The notes beneath the pieces were generated by a model. That model was given only the letters and a program-made list of their open reading frames with translations. It was not told the origin of the DNA and did not search any database. A stretch of 64,000 bases of DNA, from contig NZ_LMNX01000001.1 of the NCBI RefSeq assembly GCF_001423425.1, forward strand, positions 20,970 to 84,969, given 5' to 3'. The position numbers were made by a program, and so were the translations under genes. Origin of the DNA: Rhizobium sp. Leaf306. GTDB taxonomy: Bacteria; Pseudomonadota; Alphaproteobacteria; Rhizobiales; Rhizobiaceae. Shown piece after piece: positions 8,390-18,300 of the stretch (positions are counted from its first letter, which is position 1; each line of letters begins with the position of its first letter).

Positions 8390-10867
8390 TCAAAACAGGC
8401 CGGAGGCACCGGACGTGATGGCCTGCTGTGCCTGTGGCGAGGAGTCCAGGATCTGGTCCTGCGTCATGTATTCGCCGCCACCGATGACCTGGAAGACGTC
8501 GGCCGGGCCGGTTCCGGGCTTGAAGGCTTCGGTGATCGTATCCGGCTCGCCTTCCATGGCCATCATGCCCGTCTTGCGGTTGACAGCGACGAACTGCATG
8601 CCTTCCGGCACCAGGAATTTTTCAGCCGGCATATGCTTTGCCGCCGCTTCGATAAACTGACCAAAGATGGGCGCAGCAAGTCCGCCCCCCGTGCTGCCAC
8701 GTCCGAGCGGAGCCGGTGTGTCGAAGCCGATATAAAGGCCGGCCACGATGTTCGGCGTGAAGCCGACGAACCAGGCGTCCTTCTCGTCATTGGTCGTTCC
8801 GGTCTTTCCGGCGACCGGGCGGTCGGTCAGATGGATCTTGCCGGCCGCGCTGCCGCGCTGCACGACGCCTTCCATCATCGAGGTGATCTGGTAGGCGGTC
8901 ATCGGATCGAGAACCTGCTCGCGGTTGTCGGCCAGAACCGGCTCTTCCTGGTTCGCCCAACTGTTGGCATTGCAGCCTTCGCAGGTGCGCTCTTCATGGC
9001 GGAAAATGGTCTTGCCGTAACGATCCTGGATGCGGTCGATCACGGTCGGCTTGATCTGCTTGCCGCCGTTGGCGATGACCGCATAGGCCGACACCATCCG
9101 CATCACGGTCGTTTCGCCGGAACCGAGCGACATGGCGAGAACCGGCAGCATCTTGTCGTAGATGCCGAAGCGTTCCGCATATTCGGCGACCAGTTCCATG
9201 CCCATGTCCTGCGCCAGGCGGACAGTCATCTGGTTGCGCGACTTTTCGATACCGGTGCGCAGCGTTGCCGGGCCGTTGCCGTCCTTGTCGCCGTAGTTGG
9301 AGGGGCGCCAGACCTGGCCGCCGGTGACAATCTCGATCGGCGCGTCAAGCACAACCGATGCCGGGGTGTAGCCGTTGTCGAGCGCTGCAGAATAGACGAA
9401 GGGCTTGAACGACGAACCCGGCTGACGCATCGCCTGGGTGGCGCGGTTGAATTCCGACTGTGCATAGGAGAAGCCGCCGACCATGGCGAGAACGCGGCCG
9501 GTATTCGGGTCCATCGCGACAAAGCCGCCCTGTACCTTCGGAGGCTGACGCAGCCGGAAGGTCTTGGCTTCTTCATTGATCGGCTCGACATAGACGACGT
9601 CGCCCGGGCTCAGCACGCCATCGGGACCTTTCGCCGTCCGGCGAGAACCCTTGGCGTCGCGATAGGCCCATTTCATGGCGTCCGCGGGGATCGTTCCCGT
9701 CACGCGCTCTTCGGTCACCTTGCCGCCACCATCGGCAGCGGGACGCAGACCGATCTCGGCGGACTTGGCGGACGCGCTGATCACGACGGCAAGCTGCCAT
9801 TCCGGGACATCGCGCAGGTCAGGCGCCTTGCCGTCGGTGATCGCCTTGGCAAGCGAGACACCCCAATCGGGTGAAATGTCGACCGTGGTCACCGGGCCCT
9901 GAAAACCGCGGCGTTCGTCGTAATCAAGAAGCCCGTTCTGCAGCGCGGCGCGCGCAGCAAGCTGAAGCTCGGGATTGATCGAGGTGCGGACGGACAGGCC
10001 ACCTTCATAGAGCGACTTGTCGCCATAACGGCCAATGATCTGGCGACGCACCTCTTCGGAGAAATAGTCGGACGCGAACAGGTGCGTACCACTCCGGCGC
10101 TGCTTGACACCAAGCGGCTGGGTCTTGGCATCGTCGGCGTCCATCTGGGTAATGTAGCCGTTTTCGGCCATGCGATCGACAACCCAGTTGCGGCGATCAA
10201 GCGCTGCCTGCTGATGGCGGAACGGATGATAGTTGTTGGGGCCCTTCGGCAGCGCCGCGAGATAGGCTGCTTCCGCCGTCGTCAGTTCCGTCACCGACTT
10301 GTCGAAATAGGTCAGCGCCGCACCGGCGATGCCATAGGAGTTAAGGCCGAAGAAGATCTCGTTGAGGTAGAGCTCGAGGATCTTGTCCTTCGAGTAGGCC
10401 TGTTCGATGCGGAACGACAGGATCGCTTCCTTGACCTTGCGGTCCATCGTCTGGTCTGCCGACAGAAGGAAGTTCTTTGCCACCTGCTGGGTGATCGTAG
10501 ACGCACCTTCCGGACGACGGCCTGAACCGAAGTTCTGGAGATTGTTCACAACCGCGCGGCCAAGGCCGAAGATATCGACGCCGGGGTGGTTGTAGAAATT
10601 CTTGTCTTCAGCAGACAGGAAGGCCGCCTTGACCCGGTCGGGGATAGCCTGGATGGGGAGGAACAAGCGACGCTCGCGCGCATATTCCGTGACCAGTGCA
10701 CCGTTGCCGGCGTGGACACGCGTGGCAACCGGAGGCTCATAGGCAGCAAGGACCGCATAATCGGGCAAATCCTTGGATACACCATTCAAATAGATGGCAA
10801 CCGCTGCAGCAACGCCCAGAAAAAGGACGCAGGCCATTCCAAAGAAGTATCCAATCAATCTGATCAT
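8390..10867 (-). CDS. mrcA: Penicillin-binding protein 1A, bifunctional transglycosylase/transpeptidase
   Basis: A class A PBP that polymerises and crosslinks peptidoglycan, anchored in the inner membrane by an N-terminal helix (IRLIGYFFGMACVLFLGVAA). It has 825 residues, a normal length. The GT51 domain shows EDKNFYNHPGVD (about residue 86, catalytic Glu) and RRPEGASTITQQ. The transpeptidase domain shows PGSSFKPF (Ser near residue 485) and KTGTTND (near 686). The start at 10867 (MIRLIGYF) places the membrane helix at the N-terminus as in the family. It lies between amiC and prfB on the same strand. Confidence 0.95.
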   Translation of the reverse strand: MIRLIGYFFGMACVLFLGVAAAVAIYLNGVSKDLPDYAVLAAYEPPVATRVHAGNGALVTEYARERRLFLPIQAIPDRVKAAFLSAEDKNFYNHPGVDIFGLGRAVVNNLQNFGSGRRPEGASTITQQVAKNFLLSADQTMDRKVKEAILSFRIEQAYSKDKILELYLNEIFFGLNSYGIAGAALTYFDKSVTELTTAEAAYLAALPKGPNNYHPFRHQQAALDRRNWVVDRMAENGYITQMDADDAKTQPLGVKQRRSGTHLFASDYFSEEVRRQIIGRYGDKSLYEGGLSVRTSINPELQLAARAALQNGLLDYDERRGFQGPVTTVDISPDWGVSLAKAITDGKAPDLRDVPEWQLAVVISASAKSAEIGLRPAADGGGKVTEERVTGTIPADAMKWAYRDAKGSRRTAKGPDGVLSPGDVVYVEPINEEAKTFRLRQPPKVQGGFVAMDPNTGRVLAMVGGFSYAQSEFNRATQAMRQPGSSFKPFVYSAALDNGYTPASVVLDAPIEIVTGGQVWRPSNYGDKDGNGPATLRTGIEKSRNQMTVRLAQDMGMELVAEYAERFGIYDKMLPVLAMSLGSGETTVMRMVSAYAVIANGGKQIKPTVIDRIQDRYGKTIFRHEERTCEGCNANSWANQEEPVLADNREQVLDPMTAYQITSMMEGVVQRGSAAGKIHLTDRPVAGKTGTTNDEKDAWFVGFTPNIVAGLYIGFDTPAPLGRGSTGGGLAAPIFGQFIEAAAKHMPAEKFLVPEGMQFVAVNRKTGMMAMEGEPDTITEAFKPGTGPADVFQVIGGGEYMTQDQILDSSPQAQQAITSGASGLF

Positions 10868-11133
10868 GTCGAAGCTACCGTTCGGCTTTCGGGTTGCTGC
10901 GCAAGGCGCAACATCGCATGGTTCTCGGCGTTTTGCACGGTGATTACGCCAGCGCAAGGCGTCGAGGATAAAAGGCGCGTTATCCGCCCTGCCTCGTGCA
11001 GCAGGGTGTAACCGTCTGAATGTGCGTAAAATAGGGCTTCAACCAAGGTATTTCCGCAACTTAGCTTGTATACGGGGATATTCCCGGGCCGTTGTTGCAC
11101 GTCAGCCACGCCGCATGCGACGCAGCACTCCCC

Positions 11134-12408
11134 TCACCCGCCGTTGGCGACAGAGTGACCGCGATACCGATCGACGGCTGCGGCAATCAGGTCTGCGATC
11201 CGGTTGCGCCAGTTCTGATCAAGCAGAAGTTTTTCGTCTTCCTGATTGGACAGAAAACCCAGCTCGAGCAGGACGGAGGGAATATCCGGCGCCCGCAGCA
11301 CCTGGAAGCTTGCCTGCCGATGCGGGTTGTTGATGAGCCCGATCTGCCCCTCGAACGACTTGACGACATTGTCCGCCATGGCGATCGAGAAGGCCTGGGT
11401 CTCGCGCCGCGTCAGGTCGAGAAGGATATCCGCCACGTCCGACGGTCCGTTCTGAATGCTGTAGCCGGCGAGCTGGTCAGAAAAGTTTTCTCGCGCCGCA
11501 AGGTTCTCCGCCATCCGGTCCGATGCCTTGTCGGAGAGGGTATAGACGGTGGCACCGCGGATATCCTTTTGCGTCAGCGTATCGGCGTGAAGGGATATGA
11601 AAAGGTCGGCGCGATGTTCCCGCGCCGTCGCCACCCGCTCGGACAGCGAGAGAAACGTGTCGTCGTCACGCGTCAGAAATGCCTTCACGCCGGATAGCCG
11701 GTTCAGGCGCTCGGCAAGCGTCTTTGCGAAATCGAGGGTGATGACCTTTTCCTGCGTCTTCGTCGTCAACGCAGTCGCGCCGGCATCAATCCCGCCATGG
11801 CCTGCATCAACCGCAACGGTGAAAACGCCGTCGTCGGCCATCAGTGGCGTCGGCTCCGAGTCAGTTTGCGTCGTGGCGCGCCAGTCCTGGCCTTTCAGGA
11901 GAACGGCAAACTCTTCCTTCGAGACGACCTCGGCATCGAGGACGAGACGCCAGACGCCGTTCTCCCCCGGCCGAACATCCGCTGTCGAGAGCTTCACTGG
12001 CCGGTTGGTGGTCAGCACGATCCGGGCGCTCTGTTCATCCATGGTGCCGAAGCGGATATCCTTGAACAGACCGCGCGGCGATAGATCTTCGGGTGGAAAA
12101 CCGAAGGCGGTCGCCGAGAGGTCGACAATGACGCGTTCGGGGCCGCCCACATAGTGCACGGAAAACTCAGGCTTCGATTCGAAGTCGATGACAATGCGGC
12201 TGCGTGCCGCGTCGCCGGCAATGCGGGCTCCGAATGCGAGGATCGGCTTCGTGGTTGCCGCCATCGCAGGCGCCAACGCTGCCCCAGCCAGCAACATGAC
12301 CAAACCAAAAGCGATTCGCCTTACAACACCGGTTGCACCGGTCGCGAAATCGTATCTGGACGTCTCATGTGATACACGCAACGCACCCGTCGGTTTGCCC
12401 ACCCTCAC
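11134..12408 (-). CDS. amiC: N-acetylmuramoyl-L-alanine amidase with AMIN domain
   Basis: A periplasmic zinc amidase that cleaves the stem peptide from muramic acid during daughter-cell separation. It has about 424 residues with GTG as start (AGGGGA site upstream). A signal peptide precedes APAMAATT, an AMIN domain follows (residues about 55-160), then an Amidase_3 domain with zinc ligands in VDAGHGG, the E of QEKVITLDFA, SLHAD, and the late Glu of LLELGFLSN. It sits directly upstream of mrcA on the same strand and diverges from rne. AmiA, AmiB and AmiC cannot be told apart here; the symbol follows rhizobial usage. Confidence 0.88.
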   Translation of the reverse strand: MRVGKPTGALRVSHETSRYDFATGATGVVRRIAFGLVMLLAGAALAPAMAATTKPILAFGARIAGDAARSRIVIDFESKPEFSVHYVGGPERVIVDLSATAFGFPPEDLSPRGLFKDIRFGTMDEQSARIVLTTNRPVKLSTADVRPGENGVWRLVLDAEVVSKEEFAVLLKGQDWRATTQTDSEPTPLMADDGVFTVAVDAGHGGIDAGATALTTKTQEKVITLDFAKTLAERLNRLSGVKAFLTRDDDTFLSLSERVATAREHRADLFISLHADTLTQKDIRGATVYTLSDKASDRMAENLAARENFSDQLAGYSIQNGPSDVADILLDLTRRETQAFSIAMADNVVKSFEGQIGLINNPHRQASFQVLRAPDIPSVLLELGFLSNQEDEKLLLDQNWRNRIADLIAAAVDRYRGHSVANGG

Positions 12409-13057
12409 ATAAGTCCCCTAACCTGACTTCGCACATTCGGAATGCAGCAACGGCAGCCGCTGCAGCCGCATGTTTTTAACATAGCAATTTCATGCAGATC
12501 GTATGCGAATCATCTCGTCCGCCCGTTGTTTTTGCATAGAATGGCAATTCGATCGACAATATGGCAAAGGCGGCTTTTCCCTTGCTATTGTGACAGATAA
12601 ACCATACAACGCGAGCGAAGGTTGAAGTGTTGACGGGATAGTCTGCCGATAGGCTGCCAGCTGATAATGATCTGGCGCCATGGACCGACAGACATCCGCC
12701 GTCGCTACGCTTCATCCTGATACACGATCCGCCCGGCGGTGGCCGGAAACATATCGGGTGGCATGCCACCCACCGCTCCATCGAGCAAATCTCATTGGAG
12801 CAAATTCATCGGGCCCCGTTTGGGGCCTATGGTAAAGTCATTCTCGTTTGGTTTTTGATGGCGCGGCACAATTTTCAGAACCGGGAGAGATCAGGGACGC
12901 CTTTGGCTCCGTCTTCTTTCCGGTTGCCCGCACAATCCCACCCGACGGGATCCTTTTTATCCGGCGGAACGACCATTTCGCATGACAAGCCTGTTGTCGG
13001 GGAAATCCTCGCGGCAGGCTTTTGTGCATTTGCTCGGCGCCGAGGAGCAGAATTTAC
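12409..13057 (+). promoter_or_regulatory. amiC/rne divergent promoter region and long structured rne leader
   Basis: 649 bases without a convincing gene. A possible rne promoter reads CTTGCT, 17 bases, ATACAA at about 12580-12610, which would leave a leader of over 400 bases. The leader holds a perfect GGCCCC-GTTT-GGGGCC hairpin (12812-12827), and a larger hairpin whose arms AAGCCTG (12987-12993) and CAGGCTT (13015-13021) enclose a further CGGGG/CCTCG helix and end in TTTT, about 35 bases before the rne start codon. RNase E autoregulates through its leader in enterobacteria; a comparable role here is inference. Confidence 0.45.
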
Positions 13058-16000
13058 ATGGCAGACAAAATGCTTATCGACGCGTCTCACGAAGAGGAGA
13101 CGCGGGTAGTCGTTGTACGCGGCAACCGTATCGAGGAATTCGATTTTGAATCGGAACACAAGAAACAGATCCGGGGCAATATCTATCTGGCCAAAGTGAC
13201 GCGCGTTGAGCCGTCGCTGCAGGCCGCGTTCGTCGATTACGGTGGCAACCGCCACGGCTTCCTGGCTTTTGCGGAAATCCACCCCGATTACTACCAGATC
13301 CCGCTGGCTGACCGGCAGGCGCTGATGCAGCAGGAAGCTGAAGATCAGCGCCGCATTGCGGAAGCCGATTCGGCGGATCCTGGCGATCCGGTGGTCGATC
13401 TCTCCCAGCAGGACCAGCCGGATGTCGGCATCGTCCCTGTCAACGCCGTAGAAGAACCGGTTGAAGCTGCAGTTGAAGACGCCCCGGCTGCCGAGGACGC
13501 ACCGGTTGCAGATGTGGTCGAGAAGAAGGCCAAGCCGAAGCGCACCCGCTCGCGCAAGAAGGTTGTCGAGCCGACTGCGGAAGATGCGCCAGCTACTGAA
13601 ACTGTCTCCGAAGAAGAAGCGCCCTCCTCCGACGAAAACCCGTCTTCCGACGACGAGGGTTCAAAGCCCGGCGAGATGGCCGCAATGGTCGACACCGATT
13701 CGATTTCCGAGGATGCCGGTGGGCGTGGCGGTAACGAAGATGACGATGATGGTGACGACGACGATCACCACGAAAAGGAAGAGATCGAATCCGTTGGCGC
13801 CGAAGACGCCATGGAAGAGGTTCCGGATCGCATCCAGCGCAAGCCGCGCAAGCAGTATCGCATCCAGGAAGTCATCAAGCGTCGCCAGATCCTGCTCGTG
13901 CAGGTCGCCAAGGAAGAGCGCGGCAACAAGGGCGCAGCTCTCACAACCTATCTGTCGCTCGCAGGCCGCTACTCGGTTCTGATGCCGAACACGGCACGTG
14001 GCGGCGGCATTTCCCGCAAGATCACCCAGCCGACGGACCGCAAGCGTCTGAAGGAAGTCGCTCGCGAGCTCGACGTGCCGCAGGGCATGGGCGTGATCCT
14101 GCGCACCGCCGGTGCCAACCGCACCCGCGTCGAAATCAAGCGCGACTTCGAGTATCTGATGCGCCTCTGGGAGAACGTCCGTACGCTGACGCTCGCCTCG
14201 ACAGCACCTTGCCTCGTTTACGAGGAAGGTTCGCTGATCAAGCGCTCGATCCGCGACCTCTATAATAAAGACATCAACGAGGTCATCGTCTCCGGCGAAG
14301 AAGGCTATCGTGAAGCGAAAGACTTCATGAAGATGCTGATGCCGAGCCATGCCAAGGTGGTTCAGCCCTACCGCGACCTTCACCCGATCTTTTCCCGTTC
14401 GGGCATCGAGGCACAGCTCGACCGCATGCTGCAGCCGCAGGTGACGCTGAAGTCCGGTGGCTATCTCATCATCAACCAGACCGAAGCTTTGGTTGCAGTC
14501 GACGTGAACTCCGGTCGTTCGACCCGCGAACATTCGATCGAAGACACAGCACTCCAGACGAACCTTGAAGCTGCCGAAGAAGTTGCCCGCCAGCTCCGCC
14601 TGCGCGACCTTGCCGGTCTGATCGTCATCGACTTCATCGACATGGAAGAAAAGCGCAACAACCGCGCTGTCGAGAAGAAGCTGAAGGATTGCCTCAAGAA
14701 CGACCGCGCCCGCATCCAGGTCGGCCGTATCTCGCATTTCGGCCTGCTCGAAATGTCGCGCCAGCGTATCCGCGCATCGGTTCTCGAATCGACCACGCAG
14801 ATCTGCTCGCACTGCGGCGGCACAGGTCATGTGCGCTCGCAGTCGTCGGTTGCGCTGCATGTTCTGCGCGGCGTCGAGGAATACCTGCTTAAGAACACCA
14901 CGCACGACATCACCGTGCGGACCACGCCTGACATCGCGCTCTTCCTGCTCAACCATAAGCGCGGCAGCGTTGTGGATTACGAGAACCGCTTCGGTGTGTC
15001 GATCTTCATCGAATCCGACGTCACCATCGGCTCCAACCATTTCGCGATCGATCGCGGCGAAGCCGTCGAGAACCCGGTCAAGATCGAAAGCCTGATGCAG
15101 TTTGCGGCGATCCCCGTTGAAGACGAGGACGACGACATCATCATCGAGGTTGATGAAGAGGAAGAAGACGAGGAGATCGTCGCTGCCGCGCCTGCCGCCA
15201 AGCAGGACCGCGAGCGGACCGAAGGCGATGATCAGAACGGCCGCAAGCGCAAGCGTCGCCGGCGTCGTCGCAACCGCAACGGCGAGAAGAATGGCGAAGG
15301 CCAGACGCTCGACGCGGCAAGCGATGCCGAATCGGGTGCCGATGACGAAGACGATGAAGACGGCGACGAGAACGAAGCAGTTGCTGCCGACGGAACTGCG
15401 CCTGTCGCAGACGGCGACGACTCGGATGAGAACTCGCGCCGCAAGCGCCGTCGTCGCGGCAAGCGTGGCGGACGCCGCAACCGGACCGAAGACGGTCAGG
15501 AGCTGAACGCGTCCGACGACGAGACCCAAACCGCAGACGCTGGCGACGGTTCCGAAGCCGGTCCGGCCGAGATGGTCGCTGCTGACGCGGGTGCTGATGT
15601 CGGTTCTGAAACCGAAGCTGCGCCGGCAGACGTTGCCGCAGCGCCGGTCGAGCCTGCACCCAAACCACGCCGTTCGCGCCGTGGCAAGGCGTCTTCCAAG
15701 ACGGAAGAGGTTTCTTCCGAAGTTGAGGCTGTTGCCGAAGCTGAGGCCGTCGTCGAGGCTGCTACCGAAGCTCCGGCACCTGCCCCGGTCGAACTTCCGG
15801 TGGAAGCTCCGGTCGCAGCGATCGTCGAACAGGTCGATGCAGCCCTTGGCGAACAGACACCTGCCGAGGCCCCTGAAGCTACGCCGGCCGCTGAAGCCTC
15901 ACCTGTCGCAGAAGCCCCGCAGGCCGAAGAAGCCGCGCCGGTCGCAGAGCCTGCTCCACAGGCTGTCGCTGCCGATGATGCGGACGAATCGAAGCCTGCC

Positions 16001-16144
16001 CGCGCGAACCGCGCCTCCAACATCTCTTCGTCCAGCGAAGCGGTGGTGAAGAGCTCCGATCCTGCCAAGGCAGCGACCGAGAGCGACGGCGATCCGGCCA
16101 AGCCCAAAAAGGGCGGCTGGTGGCAGAAGCGCGGCTTCTTTTGA
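13058..16144 (+). CDS. rne: Ribonuclease E
   Basis: The essential endonuclease and degradosome scaffold for mRNA decay and rRNA processing. It has 1028 residues. The start MADKMLIDAS at 13058 is supported by GAGGAG upstream. The N-terminal S1 domain (GNIYLAKVTRVEPSLQAAFV) is interrupted at about residues 95-262 by a very acidic, low-complexity insertion before it resumes (RIQEVIKRRQILLVQV). Catalytic region: VAVDVNSGRSTRE near 480, GLIVIDFIDM near 525, and the Zn-link CSHCGGTGH near 583. The C-terminal 330 residues are disordered, with Arg-rich blocks (KRKRRRRRRN, RRKRRRRGKRGGRR) for RNA binding and Ala/Glu/Pro-rich spacers, ending in GGWWQKRGFF. Confidence 0.96.
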   Translation: MADKMLIDASHEEETRVVVVRGNRIEEFDFESEHKKQIRGNIYLAKVTRVEPSLQAAFVDYGGNRHGFLAFAEIHPDYYQIPLADRQALMQQEAEDQRRIAEADSADPGDPVVDLSQQDQPDVGIVPVNAVEEPVEAAVEDAPAAEDAPVADVVEKKAKPKRTRSRKKVVEPTAEDAPATETVSEEEAPSSDENPSSDDEGSKPGEMAAMVDTDSISEDAGGRGGNEDDDDGDDDDHHEKEEIESVGAEDAMEEVPDRIQRKPRKQYRIQEVIKRRQILLVQVAKEERGNKGAALTTYLSLAGRYSVLMPNTARGGGISRKITQPTDRKRLKEVARELDVPQGMGVILRTAGANRTRVEIKRDFEYLMRLWENVRTLTLASTAPCLVYEEGSLIKRSIRDLYNKDINEVIVSGEEGYREAKDFMKMLMPSHAKVVQPYRDLHPIFSRSGIEAQLDRMLQPQVTLKSGGYLIINQTEALVAVDVNSGRSTREHSIEDTALQTNLEAAEEVARQLRLRDLAGLIVIDFIDMEEKRNNRAVEKKLKDCLKNDRARIQVGRISHFGLLEMSRQRIRASVLESTTQICSHCGGTGHVRSQSSVALHVLRGVEEYLLKNTTHDITVRTTPDIALFLLNHKRGSVVDYENRFGVSIFIESDVTIGSNHFAIDRGEAVENPVKIESLMQFAAIPVEDEDDDIIIEVDEEEEDEEIVAAAPAAKQDRERTEGDDQNGRKRKRRRRRRNRNGEKNGEGQTLDAASDAESGADDEDDEDGDENEAVAADGTAPVADGDDSDENSRRKRRRRGKRGGRRNRTEDGQELNASDDETQTADAGDGSEAGPAEMVAADAGADVGSETEAAPADVAAAPVEPAPKPRRSRRGKASSKTEEVSSEVEAVAEAEAVVEAATEAPAPAPVELPVEAPVAAIVEQVDAALGEQTPAEAPEATPAAEASPVAEAPQAEEAAPVAEPAPQAVAADDADESKPARANRASNISSSSEAVVKSSDPAKAATESDGDPAKPKKGGWWQKRGFF

Positions 16145-16167
16145 GCCGTAACCCATCCTAGAAATCG

Positions 16168-16198
16168 AAACGGCCGCGTCTGACGCGGCCGTTTTTTT
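16168..16198 (+). terminator. Rho-independent terminator of rne
   Basis: A perfect 12-bp stem AAACGGCCGCGT/ACGCGGCCGTTT with a CTG loop and a run of seven T, 24 bases after the rne stop. Confidence 0.92.
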
Positions 16199-16449
16199 GT
16201 CTGCGGCATGTCCTCAGAAAATGATTCAAGTCGCTTGCTGATTGATTCCGGAAACGGATCTAAGGCTCTGATTGCAAGTGCTTTTTGTACCGCCTGCCCT
16301 GCGGAGTCGGCCACTGTTGCGCAGTCCCGGGCACCCCTGCCGTTTTTACTCTATCGCCTCGCGCCACGCTGGCTTAGTTTTGGCGCAAACAGACATGATG
16401 GTGCGGCGTTTCGCGCGAAGCCACGCCCAACAGACCGACGAGGAAACGA

Positions 16450-17220
16450 ATGACCCGCCTTCTCAACCCGATACTGAAGACGCTTGCTGCCGGTTCGATG
16501 CTGGCCGCAACGGCGTTTGCCGTTCCGGCCTTTGCCCTGGATGACCAGCAGAAGAAGGAGATGGGCGAATTCATCCGGGAATATCTTATCCAGAACCCGG
16601 AAGTGATGATCGAGGTCCAGAACGCGCTGGAGGCCAAGCAGCAGAACCAGCGCGTCGACCAGTCCACCAAGGCGGTCGCGGCCAACAAGGAGGCGATCTT
16701 TGCCTCCCCCACCGACATCACGCTTGGCAATCCGAAGGGCGACGTCACGGTCGTTGAATTCTTCGATTACAATTGCGGCTACTGCAAGCATGCGCTGGCC
16801 GACATGGACACCATTCTCAAGAGGGACAAGAACGTCCGCTTCGTGCTGAAGGAATTCCCGATCCTCGGCCCGGACTCGATTGCCGCGCACAAGGTTGCCA
16901 ATGCGGTGCGTCTGGTCGCCCCGACAAAGTATGCCGAGTTCCACCGCACGCTGCTCGGCAGCCGCGAGCACGCGTCCGAAGAGACCGCGCTCTCTGTCGC
17001 CACCGCGCTTGGGATCGACGGAGCAGCACTGCGGAAGTCGATGAAGGACAATCCCAACGACGATCTCGTACGCCAGGCCTATCAGTTGGCCACCGCGATC
17101 GGCATCACCGGCACGCCGACTTATGTTGTCGGAGACGAGGCCGTGTTCGGTGCTGTTGGCCTCGATACGATCGAGGAAAAGGTCGCCAATGTGCGCGCTT
17201 GCGGAAAGGCCAGCTGCTGA
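16450..17220 (+). CDS. Periplasmic DsbA-family thiol:disulfide oxidoreductase
   Basis: 256 residues. A signal peptide runs to about residue 29 (AAGSMLAATAFAVPAFA). A helical N-terminal segment (QQKKEMGEFIREYLIQNPEVM) precedes a thioredoxin fold with the active-site motif CGYC at residues 109-112 in FFDYNCGYCKHA and a cis-proline loop ITGTPTY. The N-terminal helical extension resembles DsbG/ScsC-like or BdbD proteins more than classical DsbA, so the direction of catalysis (oxidase or isomerase) is open. GAGGAAACGA precedes the ATG. The final C in GKASC is an additional cysteine of unclear role. Confidence 0.87.
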   Translation: MTRLLNPILKTLAAGSMLAATAFAVPAFALDDQQKKEMGEFIREYLIQNPEVMIEVQNALEAKQQNQRVDQSTKAVAANKEAIFASPTDITLGNPKGDVTVVEFFDYNCGYCKHALADMDTILKRDKNVRFVLKEFPILGPDSIAAHKVANAVRLVAPTKYAEFHRTLLGSREHASEETALSVATALGIDGAALRKSMKDNPNDDLVRQAYQLATAIGITGTPTYVVGDEAVFGAVGLDTIEEKVANVRACGKASC

Positions 17221-17364
17221 CGGCCGAGATTTCGAGCGGGATGCTGCATTCTTGCCCGTTCGCCGGTGGATGCATGGCGTTTAGGCGCGTCAGGGGCTTT
17301 CCCTTGCCGTCCCAGCGGTTTATACGTGGCCGCTGAATTCTGGGTGGAACAAATAGTTATCTCG

Positions 17365-17802
17365 ATGAGCAAACCGATTTTCGTCCTCAACGGTCCCAAC
17401 CTCAACATGTTGGGAAAACGCGAACCTGGCATCTATGGCGGCAAAACCTTGGCCGATGTGGAGCAGGAATGTGCGGCCGTTGCTGCCGAACTCGGACTGA
17501 CTGTCGAGTTTCGCCAGAGCAATCACGAGGGCGTCCTCATTGATTGGATGCATGAGGCCGGCGAGCGGGCTTCCGGTGTCGCCATCAATGCCGGCGCCTT
17601 TACCCATACCTCGATCGCCCTTCACGATGCGATCAAGGCCATTTCCGTACCGGTGGTGGAACTTCATATCTCGAATGTGCATGCGCGGGAGGAATTCCGC
17701 CACCATTCCATGATTGCACCGGCCTGCAAGGGCATCATCTGCGGGTTCGGCACGCAGAGCTACGTGCTCGCGCTGCACGCCTTGAAGACCACCATCGCCT
17801 GA
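17365..17802 (+). CDS. aroQ: Type II 3-dehydroquinate dehydratase
   Basis: Third step of the shikimate pathway: 3-dehydroquinate to 3-dehydroshikimate. It has 145 residues, the normal size for the dodecameric type II enzyme. Motifs: [19 protein letters not shown] with the catalytic Tyr in the flexible loop, [23 protein letters not shown], and [17 protein letters not shown] with the catalytic His. The start at 17365 ([12 protein letters not shown]) matches the family; the open frame upstream is not conserved-looking. It is followed after 27 bases by accB, a common alphaproteobacterial arrangement. Confidence 0.96.
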   Translation: MSKPIFVLNGPNLNMLGKREPGIYGGKTLADVEQECAAVAAELGLTVEFRQSNHEGVLIDWMHEAGERASGVAINAGAFTHTSIALHDAIKAISVPVVELHISNVHAREEFRHHSMIAPACKGIICGFGTQSYVLALHALKTTIA

Positions 17803-17829
17803 CAACATAACAAAACAGTAGGGTTTGCC

Positions 17830-18291
17830 ATGTCTGAGAAGAAAGCCGGTATCGACAAGGGACTGATCCGCGATCTCGCGAACATCCTCAACGACACTGA
17901 TCTCACCGAGATCGAAGTTGAGCAGGATGACCTGCGCATCCGTGTTTCACGCGCAGGCACTCCCCAGTACGTTCAGGCTCCGATTGCAGCCGCGCCTGCC
18001 CTCGCGGCCGCCCCTGCCGCCGCTGCAGCACCCGCTGCCGTAGCCGGCCCGGACCTCAAGAACGCGCTCACCGCTCCGATGGTTGGCACCGTCTACCTGG
18101 CACCTGCTCCCGGTTCGCGCAATTTCGTCGAAGTCGGCGCGACCGTGAAGGAAGGCCAGACCCTCGTCATCATCGAAGCCATGAAGACGATGAACCAGAT
18201 CCCCTCGCCGAAGTCCGGCAAGGTTACGGAAATCCTGGTCACAGACGGGCAGCCTGTCGAATATGGCCAGCCGCTCGTCATCATCGAGTAA
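17830..18291 (+). CDS. accB: Biotin carboxyl carrier protein of acetyl-CoA carboxylase
   Basis: 153 residues. BCCP carries the biotin that shuttles carboxyl groups between AccC and the AccA/AccD carboxyltransferase to make malonyl-CoA. The N-terminal helical part (GLIRDLANILNDTDLTEIEVEQ) is followed by an Ala/Pro linker (about residues 53-76) and the biotinyl domain with EAMKTMNQI; the modified Lys is residue 119. It lies 9 bases upstream of accC. The ligase that biotinylates it, BirA, is encoded later in the window. Confidence 0.96.
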   Translation: MSEKKAGIDKGLIRDLANILNDTDLTEIEVEQDDLRIRVSRAGTPQYVQAPIAAAPALAAAPAAAAAPAAVAGPDLKNALTAPMVGTVYLAPAPGSRNFVEVGATVKEGQTLVIIEAMKTMNQIPSPKSGKVTEILVTDGQPVEYGQPLVIIE

Positions 18292-18300
18292 GGCGATCTC

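Noticed and set aside
8633..9874. 413-codon open frame antisense to mrcA
   Set aside because: A shadow of the high-GC coding strand; mrcA itself has all catalytic motifs.
12476..12781. 101-codon open frame on the minus strand upstream of amiC
   Set aside because: Composition does not look like a protein and it covers the presumed rne promoter and leader. No recognisable motif.
13661..15529. 622-codon open frame antisense to rne
   Set aside because: A mirror frame of the strongly biased rne coding sequence, without a ribosome binding site or any domain.
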